Positions 1 through 8,565 of a stretch of DNA of 36,996 nucleotides are shown here, piece after piece (the stretch's first letter is position 1; each line of letters opens with the position of its first letter). Position numbers and translations under genes: made by a program. Below the pieces are notes generated by a model that saw nothing but the letters and a program-made list of their open reading frames with translations, did no database searches and was not told the DNA's origin. Origin of the DNA: Sphingopyxis sp. KK2 (GTDB lineage: Bacteria > Pseudomonadota > Alphaproteobacteria > Sphingomonadales > Sphingomonadaceae); assembly GCF_001990265.1 (NCBI RefSeq), contig NZ_LYVN01000025.1, positions 1 through 36,996 of the forward strand, in the 5' to 3' direction.

Positions 1-1
1 C

Positions 2-268
2 CGCCGCTGGGACCTGCGTTTCCGCAGCGGCGAAACGCTGTCGCTGCCCGAAGGCGAGGAGGCCGCGAAGAAGGCGCTCGCGAAGTTCGCGCATATGGAC
101 GGCGCCAACCGGTTGCTCGGGCGCGGTATCCTGCGTTTCGACATGCGCGACCCCGACCGTTTCGTGCTACGCTTGCCGCACGAAGGCCAGGTCGCGCCCG
201 CCAAGCTCGAAGGCGCGCGCGCCGCCGCCGACGCGCTGGCCGCCGCGACCGCGGCCGAAGAAGGGTAA
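2..268 (+). CDS. ftsQ: Cell division protein FtsQ, 3' end (partial)
   Basis: The window opens inside this gene; about 88 C-terminal residues are visible. The frame begins with RRWDLRFRSGETLSLPEGEE, which matches the end of the FtsQ/DivIB beta domain (a Trp-Asp-Leu strand, then a short loop and LPEG). The later stretch DMRDPDRFVLRLP is the typical last beta strand. The tail is a short Ala/Lys/Glu-rich segment ending at a TAA, 4 bases before the ftsA start codon. FtsQ is a single-pass inner-membrane protein that links the FtsBL complex to the divisome in the periplasm. Its place directly before ftsA and ftsZ is the standard dcw order. The signal-anchor and POTRA parts lie outside the window. 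Confidence 0.9.
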   Translation, partial: RRWDLRFRSGETLSLPEGEEAAKKALAKFAHMDGANRLLGRGILRFDMRDPDRFVLRLPHEGQVAPAKLEGARAAADALAAATAAEEG

Positions 269-272
269 GGCC

Positions 273-1529
273 ATGGCGCCGCCGCGCATCGAGAAGATCA
301 TCACCGCGCTCGACGTCGGGTCGTGGAAGGTCTGTGCCTTGATTGCGGGGCAGACCGCCGATGGCGCGCTGCATGTGCTCGGGACCGGCCAGCGCGAGAG
401 TCGCGGCGTCCAACGTGGCTATGTCGCCGACATGGAACAGACCGAGCATGTCGTGCGCGAGGCGATCGAACAGGCCGAGCGCATCGCCGGGCTGAACATC
501 GACGATGTCTGGGTCGCCTTTTCGGCGGGCAGCCTCTTGAGCGACGTCGCGCCGATCGAGAGCGAACTCGGCGGGCACCGCATCGAGCAGGAAGATGTCG
601 ACGACCTGCTTGCCGCGGGCCGCGCCGGTATCGATCCCGAAGGCCGCATGATCCTCCATGCCCAGCCCGCGCTCTACACGCTCGACGGCCTCAACGGGGT
701 CAAGAACCCGATCGGCCTTCACGCCGACCGTCTCGGCGTCGACATCCACATCATCATGGCCGACGGCGCCCCGGTGCGGAACCTCGAGGCCGCGGTCCGC
801 CAGGCGCATCTCGACGTCAACGCCGTCGTGGCGTCGCCGATCGCCGCGGGCCTGTCATGCCTCTCCGACGAGGAACGCGACCTCGGCGTCGCGCTCGTCG
901 AACTCGGTGCAGCGGTGACCACCGTCTCGCTCTACGCCGGCGGCATGCTCGTCGAAATGATGTCCTTGCCCTTCGGCGCCAGCGATATCACCGACGACAT
1001 CGCCTCGGCCTTCGGCATCCGCCGCAGCCAGGCGCAGCGGCTGCAGAGCTTCTATGGCTCGGCCTCGGCGTCCCCGCGCGACAATAACGAGATCATCGAG
1101 CTCGACCCCGGCGCGCCGGCGGGCGCGGAATCGCCGCGCATCACCCGCGCCCAGCTTGTTACCGTGATCCGCCAGCGCCTCGACGCGATGATGGGAGAGA
1201 TCGGCAGGACGTTGAAAGACCTGCATTTCGTCGGTCCGATCGGGCGCCAAGTGGTTCTCGTTGGCGGCGGTGCGGACCTGAAAGGCATCGCCGACTATAC
1301 GCAAAGCGCACTCGGCCGCGCGGCGCGGGTCGGGCGCCCCAAGGGCTTGCTCGGGCTGCCCGAGGCGCATTCGGGGCCGGCTTTCGCGACGCTCGCGGGG
1401 CTGGTTCTTTACGCCGCATCGGACCCGGTCGACCTCCGCGACCTGCCGATGATGTCGCAGGATGTCTATCGGCCGCGCAGTACCGGAATAATCAATCGGC
1501 TGATGGCCGCGTTAAAAAGCAGTTTCTAG
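273..1529 (+). CDS. ftsA: Cell division protein FtsA
   Basis: FtsA is an actin-fold ATPase that tethers FtsZ filaments to the inner membrane and recruits later division proteins. The 418-residue product shows the first phosphate-binding motif near residues 11-20 (TALDVGSWKV), the FtsA-specific 1C subdomain after it, and the adenosine/phosphate motif VLVGGGADLKGI near residues 328-339. The C-terminus (GIINRLMAALKSSF) is the conserved amphipathic membrane-targeting helix. The length is normal for the family. The ATG lies just after the ftsQ stop, with AGAAGGG within the ftsQ tail as ribosome binding site, which suggests translational coupling to ftsQ. ftsZ follows after a 150-bp gap. Confidence 0.97.
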   Translation: MAPPRIEKIITALDVGSWKVCALIAGQTADGALHVLGTGQRESRGVQRGYVADMEQTEHVVREAIEQAERIAGLNIDDVWVAFSAGSLLSDVAPIESELGGHRIEQEDVDDLLAAGRAGIDPEGRMILHAQPALYTLDGLNGVKNPIGLHADRLGVDIHIIMADGAPVRNLEAAVRQAHLDVNAVVASPIAAGLSCLSDEERDLGVALVELGAAVTTVSLYAGGMLVEMMSLPFGASDITDDIASAFGIRRSQAQRLQSFYGSASASPRDNNEIIELDPGAPAGAESPRITRAQLVTVIRQRLDAMMGEIGRTLKDLHFVGPIGRQVVLVGGGADLKGIADYTQSALGRAARVGRPKGLLGLPEAHSGPAFATLAGLVLYAASDPVDLRDLPMMSQDVYRPRSTGIINRLMAALKSSF

Positions 1530-1679
1530 CGACGAGATGGTCGAAAGGGTTAATTTTTTGAGTGATTCCGGCGTCACAATAGTGCAATGCGTTGACAGAT
1601 ATCGGGGCGGCGGGACCACCGCCCATGGGTCGCACGGTGAGGAAGCGGCAAGGGTTCGCCGCTGCAGGGAGATTAGTTG
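1530..1679 (+). promoter_or_regulatory. ftsA-ftsZ intergenic leader with two small hairpins and a GANTC site
   Basis: This 150-bp gap is long for a dcw cluster and probably carries an ftsZ promoter. It contains a TTAA at 1550-1553 (half of a CtrA-type box; no second half is found at the right spacing), a single GATTC at 1564-1568 (a GANTC site as used by CcrM), and TTGACA at 1592-1597 without a convincing -10 box at 16-18 bp. Two perfect 6-bp inverted repeats follow: 1605-1610 with 1619-1624, and 1644-1649 with 1658-1663. The second hairpin ends just before the ftsZ ribosome binding site (CAGGGA, 1665-1670). Promoter assignment is inference; the hairpins and the GANTC site are directly visible. 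Confidence 0.4.
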
Positions 1680-3134
1680 ATGAGCATCAATATTGGCCCG
1701 CCGCAGGTCGATGAGCTGAAACCGCGCATCGCCGTGATCGGCGTCGGTGGCGCGGGGGGCAATGCCATCGCCAACATGATTGCCGCGAAGGTCGAAGGCG
1801 TCGATTTCATCGTCGCCAACACCGACGCGCAGGCGCTCAACGCGTCGCCCGCCGAACGGCGGATCCAGCTCGGCGCGCAGATCACGCAGGGTCTCGGCGC
1901 GGGCTCGCGGCCCGAGGTCGGGCGCGCGGCGGCCGAGGAAACCATCTCGCAGGTCGAAGACGCGCTGCAGGGCGCGCATATGTGCTTCGTTGCGGCGGGC
2001 ATGGGCGGCGGCACCGGTACCGGTGCGGCTCCCGTCATCGCCAAGGCGGCGCGCGACCGCGGCATCCTGACCGTGGGCGTGGTGACCAAGCCCTTCATGT
2101 TCGAAGGTGCGCGGCGCATGCGCTCGGCCGAGGCCGGCATCGCCGAGTTGCAGGATCATGTCGATACGCTGATCGTCATTCCGAACCAGAATCTCTTCCT
2201 TGTCGCCAACCCCAACACGACCTTCAAAGAAGCCTTCACCATGGCTGACGAAGTGTTGCAGCAGGGCGTGCGCGGCATCACCGACCTGATGGTCATGCCC
2301 GGCCTGATCAACCTCGACTTCGCCGACGTGCGCAGCGTGATGCGCGAAATGGGCAAGGCGATGATGGGCACCGGCGAAGCCGAAGGCGATGGCCGCGCGC
2401 TCGAAGCTGCGCAGAAGGCGATCGCCAACCCGCTGCTCGACGGCGTGTCGATGGCCGGCGCCAAGGGCGTCATCGTGTCGATCGTCGGTGGCGAAGACAT
2501 GCGCCTGATGGAAGTCGACGAAGCCGCGAACCATATTCGCGAGCTGGTCGATCCCGACGCGAACATCATCTGGGGCAGCGCCTTCAACGAATCGCTGCAG
2601 GGCAAGATCCGCGTGTCCGTCGTCGCCACGGGCATCGACGGCACCGGCGAAGCTGCCCCCGCACCCGCCGCGACGCGCAGCTTCTCCTTCGCCCCGGCGC
2701 GCAGCGCCGCGCCGGCCGCGCCGGTCGCGGCTCCGATCGTCGAAGAACCGGTCGAGGAAAGCGTGTTCGAGGCGCCGGTCGCCGACGTCGATCCGGCGCC
2801 GGGCTTCTCGCTCGGCGACAGCGCCCCGGCCGAACCCGCGGCGATCGCGGAAGAGGAACCGATGGAGCTGTCGAACGTCGCGGCGACCTATGACGACACG
2901 GCCGACGAACTCGTCCTTGGCGAACCCGCCGCAGCGGCGCCGGCCTATCAGCCCGCTCCGCCGGCCGACCCGGCTCCGGCCGAAGAGGCGCCGTCGCGCG
3001 CTATCGGTGGCGGCACGCTGTTCGAACGGATGTCACGCTTGTCGCGCGGCGCGACGCCGGCTGAGGGTGATGACGAAGGCAAGGAAGACGGGGTCGACAT
3101 CCCGCGCTTCCTGAACCGCCAGAACAACCAGTAA
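1680..3134 (+). CDS. ftsZ: Cell division protein FtsZ
   Basis: FtsZ is the tubulin-like GTPase that forms the cytokinetic ring. The product has the N-terminal nucleotide loop GVGGAGGNA at residues 21-29, the tubulin signature GGGTGTG near residues 108-114, and the T7 loop NLDFADV that completes the catalytic site of the neighbouring subunit. After the GTPase core (about residue 320) comes a long linker rich in Ala, Pro and Glu, and then the conserved C-terminal peptide DIPRFLNRQ, which binds FtsA and other partners. I chose the ATG at 1680 rather than the TTG one codon upstream because of its spacing from CAGGGAGA. This gives 484 residues, long for FtsZ generally but normal for alphaproteobacteria with extended linkers. 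Confidence 0.97.
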   Translation: MSINIGPPQVDELKPRIAVIGVGGAGGNAIANMIAAKVEGVDFIVANTDAQALNASPAERRIQLGAQITQGLGAGSRPEVGRAAAEETISQVEDALQGAHMCFVAAGMGGGTGTGAAPVIAKAARDRGILTVGVVTKPFMFEGARRMRSAEAGIAELQDHVDTLIVIPNQNLFLVANPNTTFKEAFTMADEVLQQGVRGITDLMVMPGLINLDFADVRSVMREMGKAMMGTGEAEGDGRALEAAQKAIANPLLDGVSMAGAKGVIVSIVGGEDMRLMEVDEAANHIRELVDPDANIIWGSAFNESLQGKIRVSVVATGIDGTGEAAPAPAATRSFSFAPARSAAPAAPVAAPIVEEPVEESVFEAPVADVDPAPGFSLGDSAPAEPAAIAEEEPMELSNVAATYDDTADELVLGEPAAAAPAYQPAPPADPAPAEEAPSRAIGGGTLFERMSRLSRGATPAEGDDEGKEDGVDIPRFLNRQNNQ

Positions 3135-3186
3135 CGGGGCGATCATACCGCCGCCGTTTTCAGGGCAGGGCGGCGCGGGAATCGGG

Positions 3187-5097
3187 ATGAATTTGCCCAT
3201 GCGGCGATCCATGAAGTCGGCCAGGCCGGGACGCGCGACGCATCATGCGCTCGCGCTTTCCGCGCTGTTGCTTGCGGCGCTGCCGATGGCTGGGGTGCAG
3301 GCGCAGGTCACGCCTCCCGACGCCGCGACGCGCGCCGCGATGGACAAGCGCACCGCGGCGAGGACCTTGCTGTCGTCGGCGCTTGCCCGCATCGCGGCGA
3401 ACAGCAACGACGGACCGGCGCTGCTCGACGCCGGACGTGCCTCGATCGAGCTTGAAGATTATCGCGCCGCGCTCGGCTTCCTGACCCGTGCCGAGCAGGC
3501 CAATCCGCGCGACGGCGCGGTCAAGGCTGCGCTCGGATCGGCGATGGTCCATATGGAAAATCCGACCCGCGCGCTCGACTATTTCGGCGAGGCGCAACTG
3601 CTCGGTGCGCCCGAGCGAATCTTCCTTGCCGACCGCGGGCTTGCGCGTGATTTGCTCGGACAGCAGGATGCGGCGCAGCGCGATTACCAGCTCGCGCTGT
3701 CGCTCGCGCCCAACGACGAAACCGTGCGCCGCTATGCGCTGTCGCTCGGCATCGCGGGAGAGGCGGATCGCGGGGTGCAGCTGCTCTCGGGACAGCTGCG
3801 CGCGCAGGATCGCGGCGCCTGGCGGATGCGCGCGATGATCCTCGCGATCAATGGCCGCAACGGCGAGGCGACTGAAATCGTCAACGCGACGATGCCGCCG
3901 CAGCTCGCGCAGAACATCCTGCCCTATCTCACCCAGATGGACCGGCTGAACCCGGCGCAGCAGGCCGCCGCCGCGCATTTCGGGCGTTTTCCGTCGGGCA
4001 ATCTCGGCCCGCCGCGCAAGCCGGTGCAGGTCGCCGCGGCGACCCCGCCGCCCGCCGCGACGCCGCCCGCGACCAAGCCGGCGGCCAAACCCGAGCGCCG
4101 CCCAAGCGAGCGCGACCGTGCGCGCGGCACGCTGACCCCGGCGACCGCCACCCCGCCGCCGGTGACTGTGCGCCGCCAGCCCGAACCCGCCGCGACCCCG
4201 CCGCGCCAGGCGACGACCGTCGCAGTAGCGAGCGCGACCCCGGTGCGGCCAGCGCCCACGCCAACGCCGACCCCGGCGCCGCGTCCCACGCCGCCGGCTG
4301 CAAGCCCGCCGGCGAGTGTTGCCGCAACCTCGACACCGCCTGCGGCGATCGCGTCGTCCGCAGCCCCGAATCCCTCCGCCGCGCCGGCGCCGATCGGCGT
4401 CGCGGTGCGCGACGGCGGCCCCGTCGGCCCGGGCTTCTCGATCTCCGACATTGGCCAGCCCTCGACGGTAACGCCCGCGCCGGCGCCATCGTCCTCGCCC
4501 GCCGCGACGACGCCGCAATCCGTCGCGGTTGCTGCCGCCGACGCGCCGCCGCCGACCTCGGCGGTCGCGGCGTCGCCGACCTTTGCGCCGACCCCAGCCG
4601 CGCCGCTCGCCTCGCTCGCCGAAATCGTCGGCTCGCTCGAAATCCCGGCCGAGGAGATGGCGGCGTCGAGCGATGCGGTCGATGCCGCGACGCTCGCGAA
4701 ACTGCGCGAAGACAAGCGCAAGGCCGAGGCGGCCGCCGAAGCCAAGCGCGTCAAGGACGATGCGGCGGCGAAAGCCAAGGCGGAGGCCGATGCGAAGGCC
4801 AAGGCCGAAGCGGCTGAAAAGAAGGCCAATCCCGCGCGGCTCTGGGTCCAGATCGCGACCGGCGCCAACGCCAAGGCGCTCGCGCTCGACTATGGCAAAT
4901 TCGCCAAGAAGAATGCGGCCTTGTTCAAGGGCAAGTCGGGCGGCAGCACCGAATGGGGGCGCACACGCCGCCTGCTCGTCGGCCCCTTCCCGAACAAGAA
5001 GGCCGCCGACACCTGGCTCGCCGATTACAAGAAGGCGGGCGGCGACGGCTTCCTGTTCAACAGCGACGCCGGCCAGGAAGTCGACCCGGTCAAATGA
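3187..5097 (+). CDS. Secreted TPR- and SPOR-domain protein
   Basis: A 636-residue protein with a basic N-terminus and hydrophobic stretch near residues 20-38, ending in VQA before Gln, a plausible signal peptidase I site, so it should be periplasmic. Residues about 40-270 carry TPR-like helical repeats (for example LLDAGRASIELEDYRAALGF). A very Pro/Ala/Thr-rich, presumably unstructured region spans about 280-470. A charged Ala/Lys coiled segment comes next. A SPOR domain closes the protein at about 553-625 (ARLWVQIATG ... RLLVGPFPNKKAAD). SPOR domains bind peptidoglycan stripped of stem peptides at division sites, so its position just downstream of ftsZ fits a division or septal-wall role. 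The exact role is unknown. Its stop overlaps the next start (ATGA). Confidence 0.85.
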   Translation: MNLPMRRSMKSARPGRATHHALALSALLLAALPMAGVQAQVTPPDAATRAAMDKRTAARTLLSSALARIAANSNDGPALLDAGRASIELEDYRAALGFLTRAEQANPRDGAVKAALGSAMVHMENPTRALDYFGEAQLLGAPERIFLADRGLARDLLGQQDAAQRDYQLALSLAPNDETVRRYALSLGIAGEADRGVQLLSGQLRAQDRGAWRMRAMILAINGRNGEATEIVNATMPPQLAQNILPYLTQMDRLNPAQQAAAAHFGRFPSGNLGPPRKPVQVAAATPPPAATPPATKPAAKPERRPSERDRARGTLTPATATPPPVTVRRQPEPAATPPRQATTVAVASATPVRPAPTPTPTPAPRPTPPAASPPASVAATSTPPAAIASSAAPNPSAAPAPIGVAVRDGGPVGPGFSISDIGQPSTVTPAPAPSSSPAATTPQSVAVAAADAPPPTSAVAASPTFAPTPAAPLASLAEIVGSLEIPAEEMAASSDAVDAATLAKLREDKRKAEAAAEAKRVKDDAAAKAKAEADAKAKAEAAEKKANPARLWVQIATGANAKALALDYGKFAKKNAALFKGKSGGSTEWGRTRRLLVGPFPNKKAADTWLADYKKAGGDGFLFNSDAGQEVDPVK

Positions 5098-6266
5098 GTG
5101 TCGCCGATTGCGCCAGCGATCCGGCGCAAAGTCGCGGGCGCCGCCACGAAGAGGTCGGGCGCGTCGTGCGCGGTCCGCGCGACGCCTTCCAGCGCGACCG
5201 CGACCGCATCATCCATTCGATCGCCTTCCGCCGCCTGCGCCACAAGACGCAGGTGTTCGTGGCGCCCGATCTCGACCATTATCGCGTCCGCCTGACCCAC
5301 AGCATCGAGGTGGCGCAGATCGGCCGCGGCATCGCGCGCGCGCTCGGGCTCAACGAGGATCTGACCGAGGCGCTCTGCCTTGCGCACGACATCGGCCATC
5401 CGCCCTTCGGCCATGCGGGCGAGGATGCGCTGAAGGCGGCGATGAAGGAGCATGGCGGGTTCGACCATAATGGCCACACGCTGCGCACGCTCGCGCGCCT
5501 CGAATGCCCTTATCCGCTGTTCGACGGGCTCAACCTGACTTGGGAAACGCTCGAAGGGCTCGCCAAGCATAATGGCCCGGTCAAATATCCGGGCTGGGCG
5601 CTCGCCGATATCGACGCGAATTTTCCGCTCGACCTCAAGAGCTATGCCAGCCTCGAGGCGCAGGTCGCGGCGGTCGCCGACGACATCGCCTATGATAATC
5701 ACGACATCGACGACGGGCTGCGCGCCGGGCTGCTCAGCCTCGACCAGCTGATGGAACAGCCCTTCGTCGCCGCCAATTTCGCCGCGGTCGAGGAGCGTTT
5801 CCCCGGCGCGCCGCGCGATCGCTTGCTGCGCGAACTGGTGCGCGACCAGATCGGCGTGATGGTCAACGACGTCATCGCCACGACCAGGGCGAATGTCGCC
5901 GATGCCGGCGTCGGCAATGTCGCCGAGGTTCGCGCGGCAGGCCGCATGCTCGGCGGCTTTTCGGCCGGGCTCGCGCGGCAGGAACGCGACCTCAAGCGCT
6001 TCATGTACGCCAATCTCTACCACCACCCCGAACAGCTCGCCGCGGCCGAGGCGGCGCAGCATGTCATCGCGCGACTGTTCGCCGCCTATGCCGACCATCC
6101 ACGCCTGATGGGCGCCGACTGGTCGGCGCGCGTGCCCGGTGAGGAATGCGCGACGACGCGCCACATCGGCGATTATATCGCAGGCATGACCGACCGCTTC
6201 GCGATCGACCGTTTTGCCGAAATCTTCGGGCGCGATCAGGTGCCGGCTGCGCTCGCCCACGCCTGA
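5094..6266 (+). CDS. dgt: dGTPase-like HD-domain triphosphohydrolase
   Basis: The product belongs to the deoxyguanosinetriphosphate triphosphohydrolase-like family, which splits dNTPs to nucleoside and tripolyphosphate. The metal site is clear: THSIEVAQIGRGIA with His69, then LAHDIGHPPFGHAGE with His98-Asp99, and a later DDIAYDNHDIDDGLRAG segment carrying the last metal-binding Asp. The N-terminal RDRDRIIHSIAFRRL is also typical. I chose the ATG at 5094 because it overlaps the upstream stop as ATGA and starts a normal-length protein (390 residues); longer readings would run into the SPOR coding region. The gene is translationally coupled to the TPR/SPOR gene. Substrate range of such alphaproteobacterial homologues is usually untested, so strict dGTP specificity is not certain. 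Confidence 0.93.
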   Translation: MSVADCASDPAQSRGRRHEEVGRVVRGPRDAFQRDRDRIIHSIAFRRLRHKTQVFVAPDLDHYRVRLTHSIEVAQIGRGIARALGLNEDLTEALCLAHDIGHPPFGHAGEDALKAAMKEHGGFDHNGHTLRTLARLECPYPLFDGLNLTWETLEGLAKHNGPVKYPGWALADIDANFPLDLKSYASLEAQVAAVADDIAYDNHDIDDGLRAGLLSLDQLMEQPFVAANFAAVEERFPGAPRDRLLRELVRDQIGVMVNDVIATTRANVADAGVGNVAEVRAAGRMLGGFSAGLARQERDLKRFMYANLYHHPEQLAAAEAAQHVIARLFAAYADHPRLMGADWSARVPGEECATTRHIGDYIAGMTDRFAIDRFAEIFGRDQVPAALAHA

Positions 6267-6285
6267 CGAAAAGCAAATTTTCGTC
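6265..6285 (+). terminator. Possible hairpin terminator after the dGTPase gene
   Basis: A perfect 8-bp inverted repeat (GACGAAAA / TTTTCGTC, loop of 5 bases) starts within the dGTPase stop codon. The 3' arm begins with a T run, but no T tract follows the stem, so this is at most a weak intrinsic terminator. It marks the likely end of the division-cluster transcript before the next gene, which starts about 155 bp later. Confidence 0.35.
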
Positions 6286-6441
6286 GCCGAGCGGTTCGTC
6301 GATAAATAATGCACGGCTGCTGTCCTTTCTTTACACCTTCGGCTTGAGTAGTTCAGGCAAGCGTTTCGAACGGGATCTGCACCTGTTCGTGCGAATGCTA
6401 GAAAGCGCCGAATGCGGCGCGTCCGGTTGAAGGAGCGTCGC

Positions 6442-7101
6442 ATGTCGGAGTCGGGGCGAGGGACATTGCTCATCGGGGCGACCGGGATGATCGGCGGCGC
6501 GGTGATCGCGCATGCCGGCGCCCTGCCGCTCACCATCCTCGCGCGCCGCGAACTCGAAGATCTCCCCGAGCAGCATGCGCTGCTCGTCGCGCCGCCCGAG
6601 CGCTGGGCCGACGTCATCGCGGTCGAGCGGCCGCGTGTCCTCGTCTCCTGCCTTGGCACGACGATCCGGCAGGCGGGGTCGCAGGCGGCGTTCCGCGCCG
6701 TCGATCACGACCTGATTCTCTCGGCGGCGCGCGGCGCGCGCATGGCGGGGGCGAGCCAGATGATCGTCGTCAGTTCGGTCGGCGCGTCGGCAAAGAGCCG
6801 CAATTTCTATCTCAAGACCAAGGGCGAGACCGAAGATTGCCTCCGCGCGCTCGGTTTCGAACGGCTCGATATCCTGCGCCCCGGCTTGCTGATGGGCGAG
6901 CGCCCGGGGCCGCAGCGGCTAGGCGAGGGGATTGCCGCGATGGCGGCGCCGATCACCGATGCGCTGCTTCACGGCTCGCTGCGCCGCTACCGCTCGATTC
7001 CGGGCGAAACGGTCGCGCGCGCGATCGTCGCGCTCGCCGGAAATCCGCAGCCCGGCGTGCGGATTCATGAAAATGACGCCATGCGGCGGCTCGCCGATTG
7101 A
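6442..7101 (+). CDS. NAD(P)-binding Rossmann-fold protein, HTATIP2/TIP30-like
   Basis: A 219-residue atypical short-chain dehydrogenase. The dinucleotide loop GTLLIGATGMIGGAV lies near residues 7-21. A VVSSVGASAKSRNFYLKTKG segment supplies the Ser and the Tyr-x-x-x-Lys pair (YLKTK) of the active site, and RPGLLMGER follows, as in the TIP30/HTATIP2-like NAD(P)H-binding group. Length fits that group. The start at 6442 is preceded by AAGGAG at 6430-6435; an in-frame upstream ATG at 6412 lacks this. It stands alone between the dGTPase gene and the glycine riboswitch. Substrate unknown. Confidence 0.82.
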   Translation: MSESGRGTLLIGATGMIGGAVIAHAGALPLTILARRELEDLPEQHALLVAPPERWADVIAVERPRVLVSCLGTTIRQAGSQAAFRAVDHDLILSAARGARMAGASQMIVVSSVGASAKSRNFYLKTKGETEDCLRALGFERLDILRPGLLMGERPGPQRLGEGIAAMAAPITDALLHGSLRRYRSIPGETVARAIVALAGNPQPGVRIHENDAMRRLAD

Positions 7102-7163
7102 CTCTGCGATAGGGCGCCGCCAAGGCTCGGGCGTCTGTCGGATCGCGCAAGGGATTCGACCGG

Positions 7164-7361
7164 CCGCGCGGGAGAGCGCGGGGCGGGGTAACCCGGCCTC
7201 GCCACCGAAGGAGCAACCGCCCCGGAAACTCTCAGGTCAAGCGGACCGCGCAGGCTGGAACGGACACTCTGGAAAGCGTTCCGGCTGTTTATCGCCGGAA
7301 CCACCGAAGGGGTAACCTCGCTTCGCGGGGGAAAACTCTCAGGTTCCCGTGACAGAGGGGG
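7164..7361 (+). promoter_or_regulatory. Tandem glycine riboswitch upstream of gcvT
   Basis: Two glycine aptamers in series are recognised by their conserved blocks. Aptamer 1: GGAGAG at 7171-7176, CCGAAGG at 7205-7211, AAACTCTCAGG at 7226-7236, GGACCG at 7242-7247 and GACACTCTGGA at 7263-7273. Aptamer 2: CCGAAGG at 7304-7310, AAACTCTCAGG at 7333-7343 and the closing GACAGAGGGG at 7351-7360. The family turns on glycine cleavage genes when glycine is high, and the genes that follow are exactly these. No obvious T-run terminator follows; the expression platform probably acts on the 60 bases up to the gcvT start, either on translation or by Rho. That last point is inference. Confidence 0.95.
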
Positions 7362-7419
7362 CATGGTCGAAACCGCGGCGCCCCGCCGTGCGTTCGCCGT
7401 GCAACCGCGGGAGACTGAC

Positions 7420-8562
7420 ATGACCGAAATTGAACAGACGGGCGAGGAAGCGGTGGAAACCGAGACCCTCCCGCTCGACGCCTGGCACCGCGCGAAGGGT
7501 GGCCGCATGGTCGAATTCGCCGGTTACTGGATGCCGATCCAATATGAAGGCATCATGGCCGAGCACCTGTGGACCCGCGAAAATGCCGGCCTGTTCGACG
7601 TCAGCCACATGGGCCAGCTCCATCTCTCGGGCGAAGGGCTCGACGACGCGCTCGAAGCGGTGCTGCCGGGCGATGTGAAGAGCCTCGCGGTCGGACGCAT
7701 GCGCTATTCGCTGCTGCTCGCCGAAGATGGCGGCATTCTCGACGACCTGATGCTCAGCCGCTGGCCCGACGGCATCTATATGGTCGTCAACGGCGCGGTG
7801 AAGTGGGAAGATATCGGGCATCTGCGCGAGGAACTGCCCGACGCGATCACGATCAACCATTTCGAGGACCGCGCGTTGCTCGCGCTGCAGGGCCCCAAGG
7901 CGTTCGACGCGCTGAAGCGCCACACCACCGGCAAATGGCCGCTTGACGCGCTCGTCTTCATGACCGGCGGCCCCTTCCAGATCGGCGGCATCGACGCATG
8001 GATCAGCCGCTCGGGCTATACCGGTGAGGACGGGTTCGAAATCTCGGTCGACGCCGACAAGGTGCAAGAGGTCGCCGACCTGCTCTGTGGCGAGCTCGAG
8101 GTGAAGCCGATCGGCCTCGGCGCGCGCGACAGCCTGCGCCTCGAAGCCGGCTTGCCGCTCTATGGCCACGACCTCGACCCGACGATCGACCCGATCGAGG
8201 GCGACCTCGGCTTCGCGATCCAGAAGCGCCGCCGCGAAGAAGGCGGCTTTCCCGGCGCCGCGCGCATCCTCGGCCATTATGCCAACGGAAGCCCGCGCAA
8301 GCGCGTCGGCCTCACTATCGACGGCAAGCTGCCGGTGCGTGAAGGCGCCAAGCTGTTCGACGGCGAGCGCGAGATCGGCGTCGTGACGTCGGGCGGTTTC
8401 GCTCCCAGCGTCGGCGCGCCGATCGCCATGGGTTATGTACCGCGCGATCATGCCGCCCCCGGCACCGCGATCGCCGCCGAAGTCCGCGGAAAGCGCGTGC
8501 CCTGCACCGTCACCGCGATGCCGTTCGTTCCACACCGCTATGTCCGCAAACAGGGAGGCTGA
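7420..8562 (+). CDS. gcvT: Glycine cleavage system T protein (aminomethyltransferase)
   Basis: GcvT takes the aminomethyl group from lipoylated GcvH and, with tetrahydrofolate, yields ammonia and 5,10-methylene-THF. The product shows FAGYWMPIQYEGIMAEH, FDVSHMGQ near residue 50, SGYTGEDGFEISV, and LGARDSLRLEAGLPLYGHDL, all typical of the folate-binding GcvT family. The ATG at 7420 has GGGAG 8-12 bases upstream and gives 380 residues, the usual length. An in-frame ATG at 7363, two bases after the riboswitch, would add 19 residues and seems less likely. It is first in the gcvT-gcvH-gcvPA-gcvPB series and lies directly under the tandem glycine riboswitch. Confidence 0.95.
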   Translation: MTEIEQTGEEAVETETLPLDAWHRAKGGRMVEFAGYWMPIQYEGIMAEHLWTRENAGLFDVSHMGQLHLSGEGLDDALEAVLPGDVKSLAVGRMRYSLLLAEDGGILDDLMLSRWPDGIYMVVNGAVKWEDIGHLREELPDAITINHFEDRALLALQGPKAFDALKRHTTGKWPLDALVFMTGGPFQIGGIDAWISRSGYTGEDGFEISVDADKVQEVADLLCGELEVKPIGLGARDSLRLEAGLPLYGHDLDPTIDPIEGDLGFAIQKRRREEGGFPGAARILGHYANGSPRKRVGLTIDGKLPVREGAKLFDGEREIGVVTSGGFAPSVGAPIAMGYVPRDHAAPGTAIAAEVRGKRVPCTVTAMPFVPHRYVRKQGG

Positions 8563-8565
8563 CCG

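Noticed and set aside
3149-3175. 7-bp GC-rich inverted repeat between ftsZ and the SPOR gene as terminator
   Set aside because: Loop of 13 bases and no T run; such repeats arise easily in DNA of this composition.
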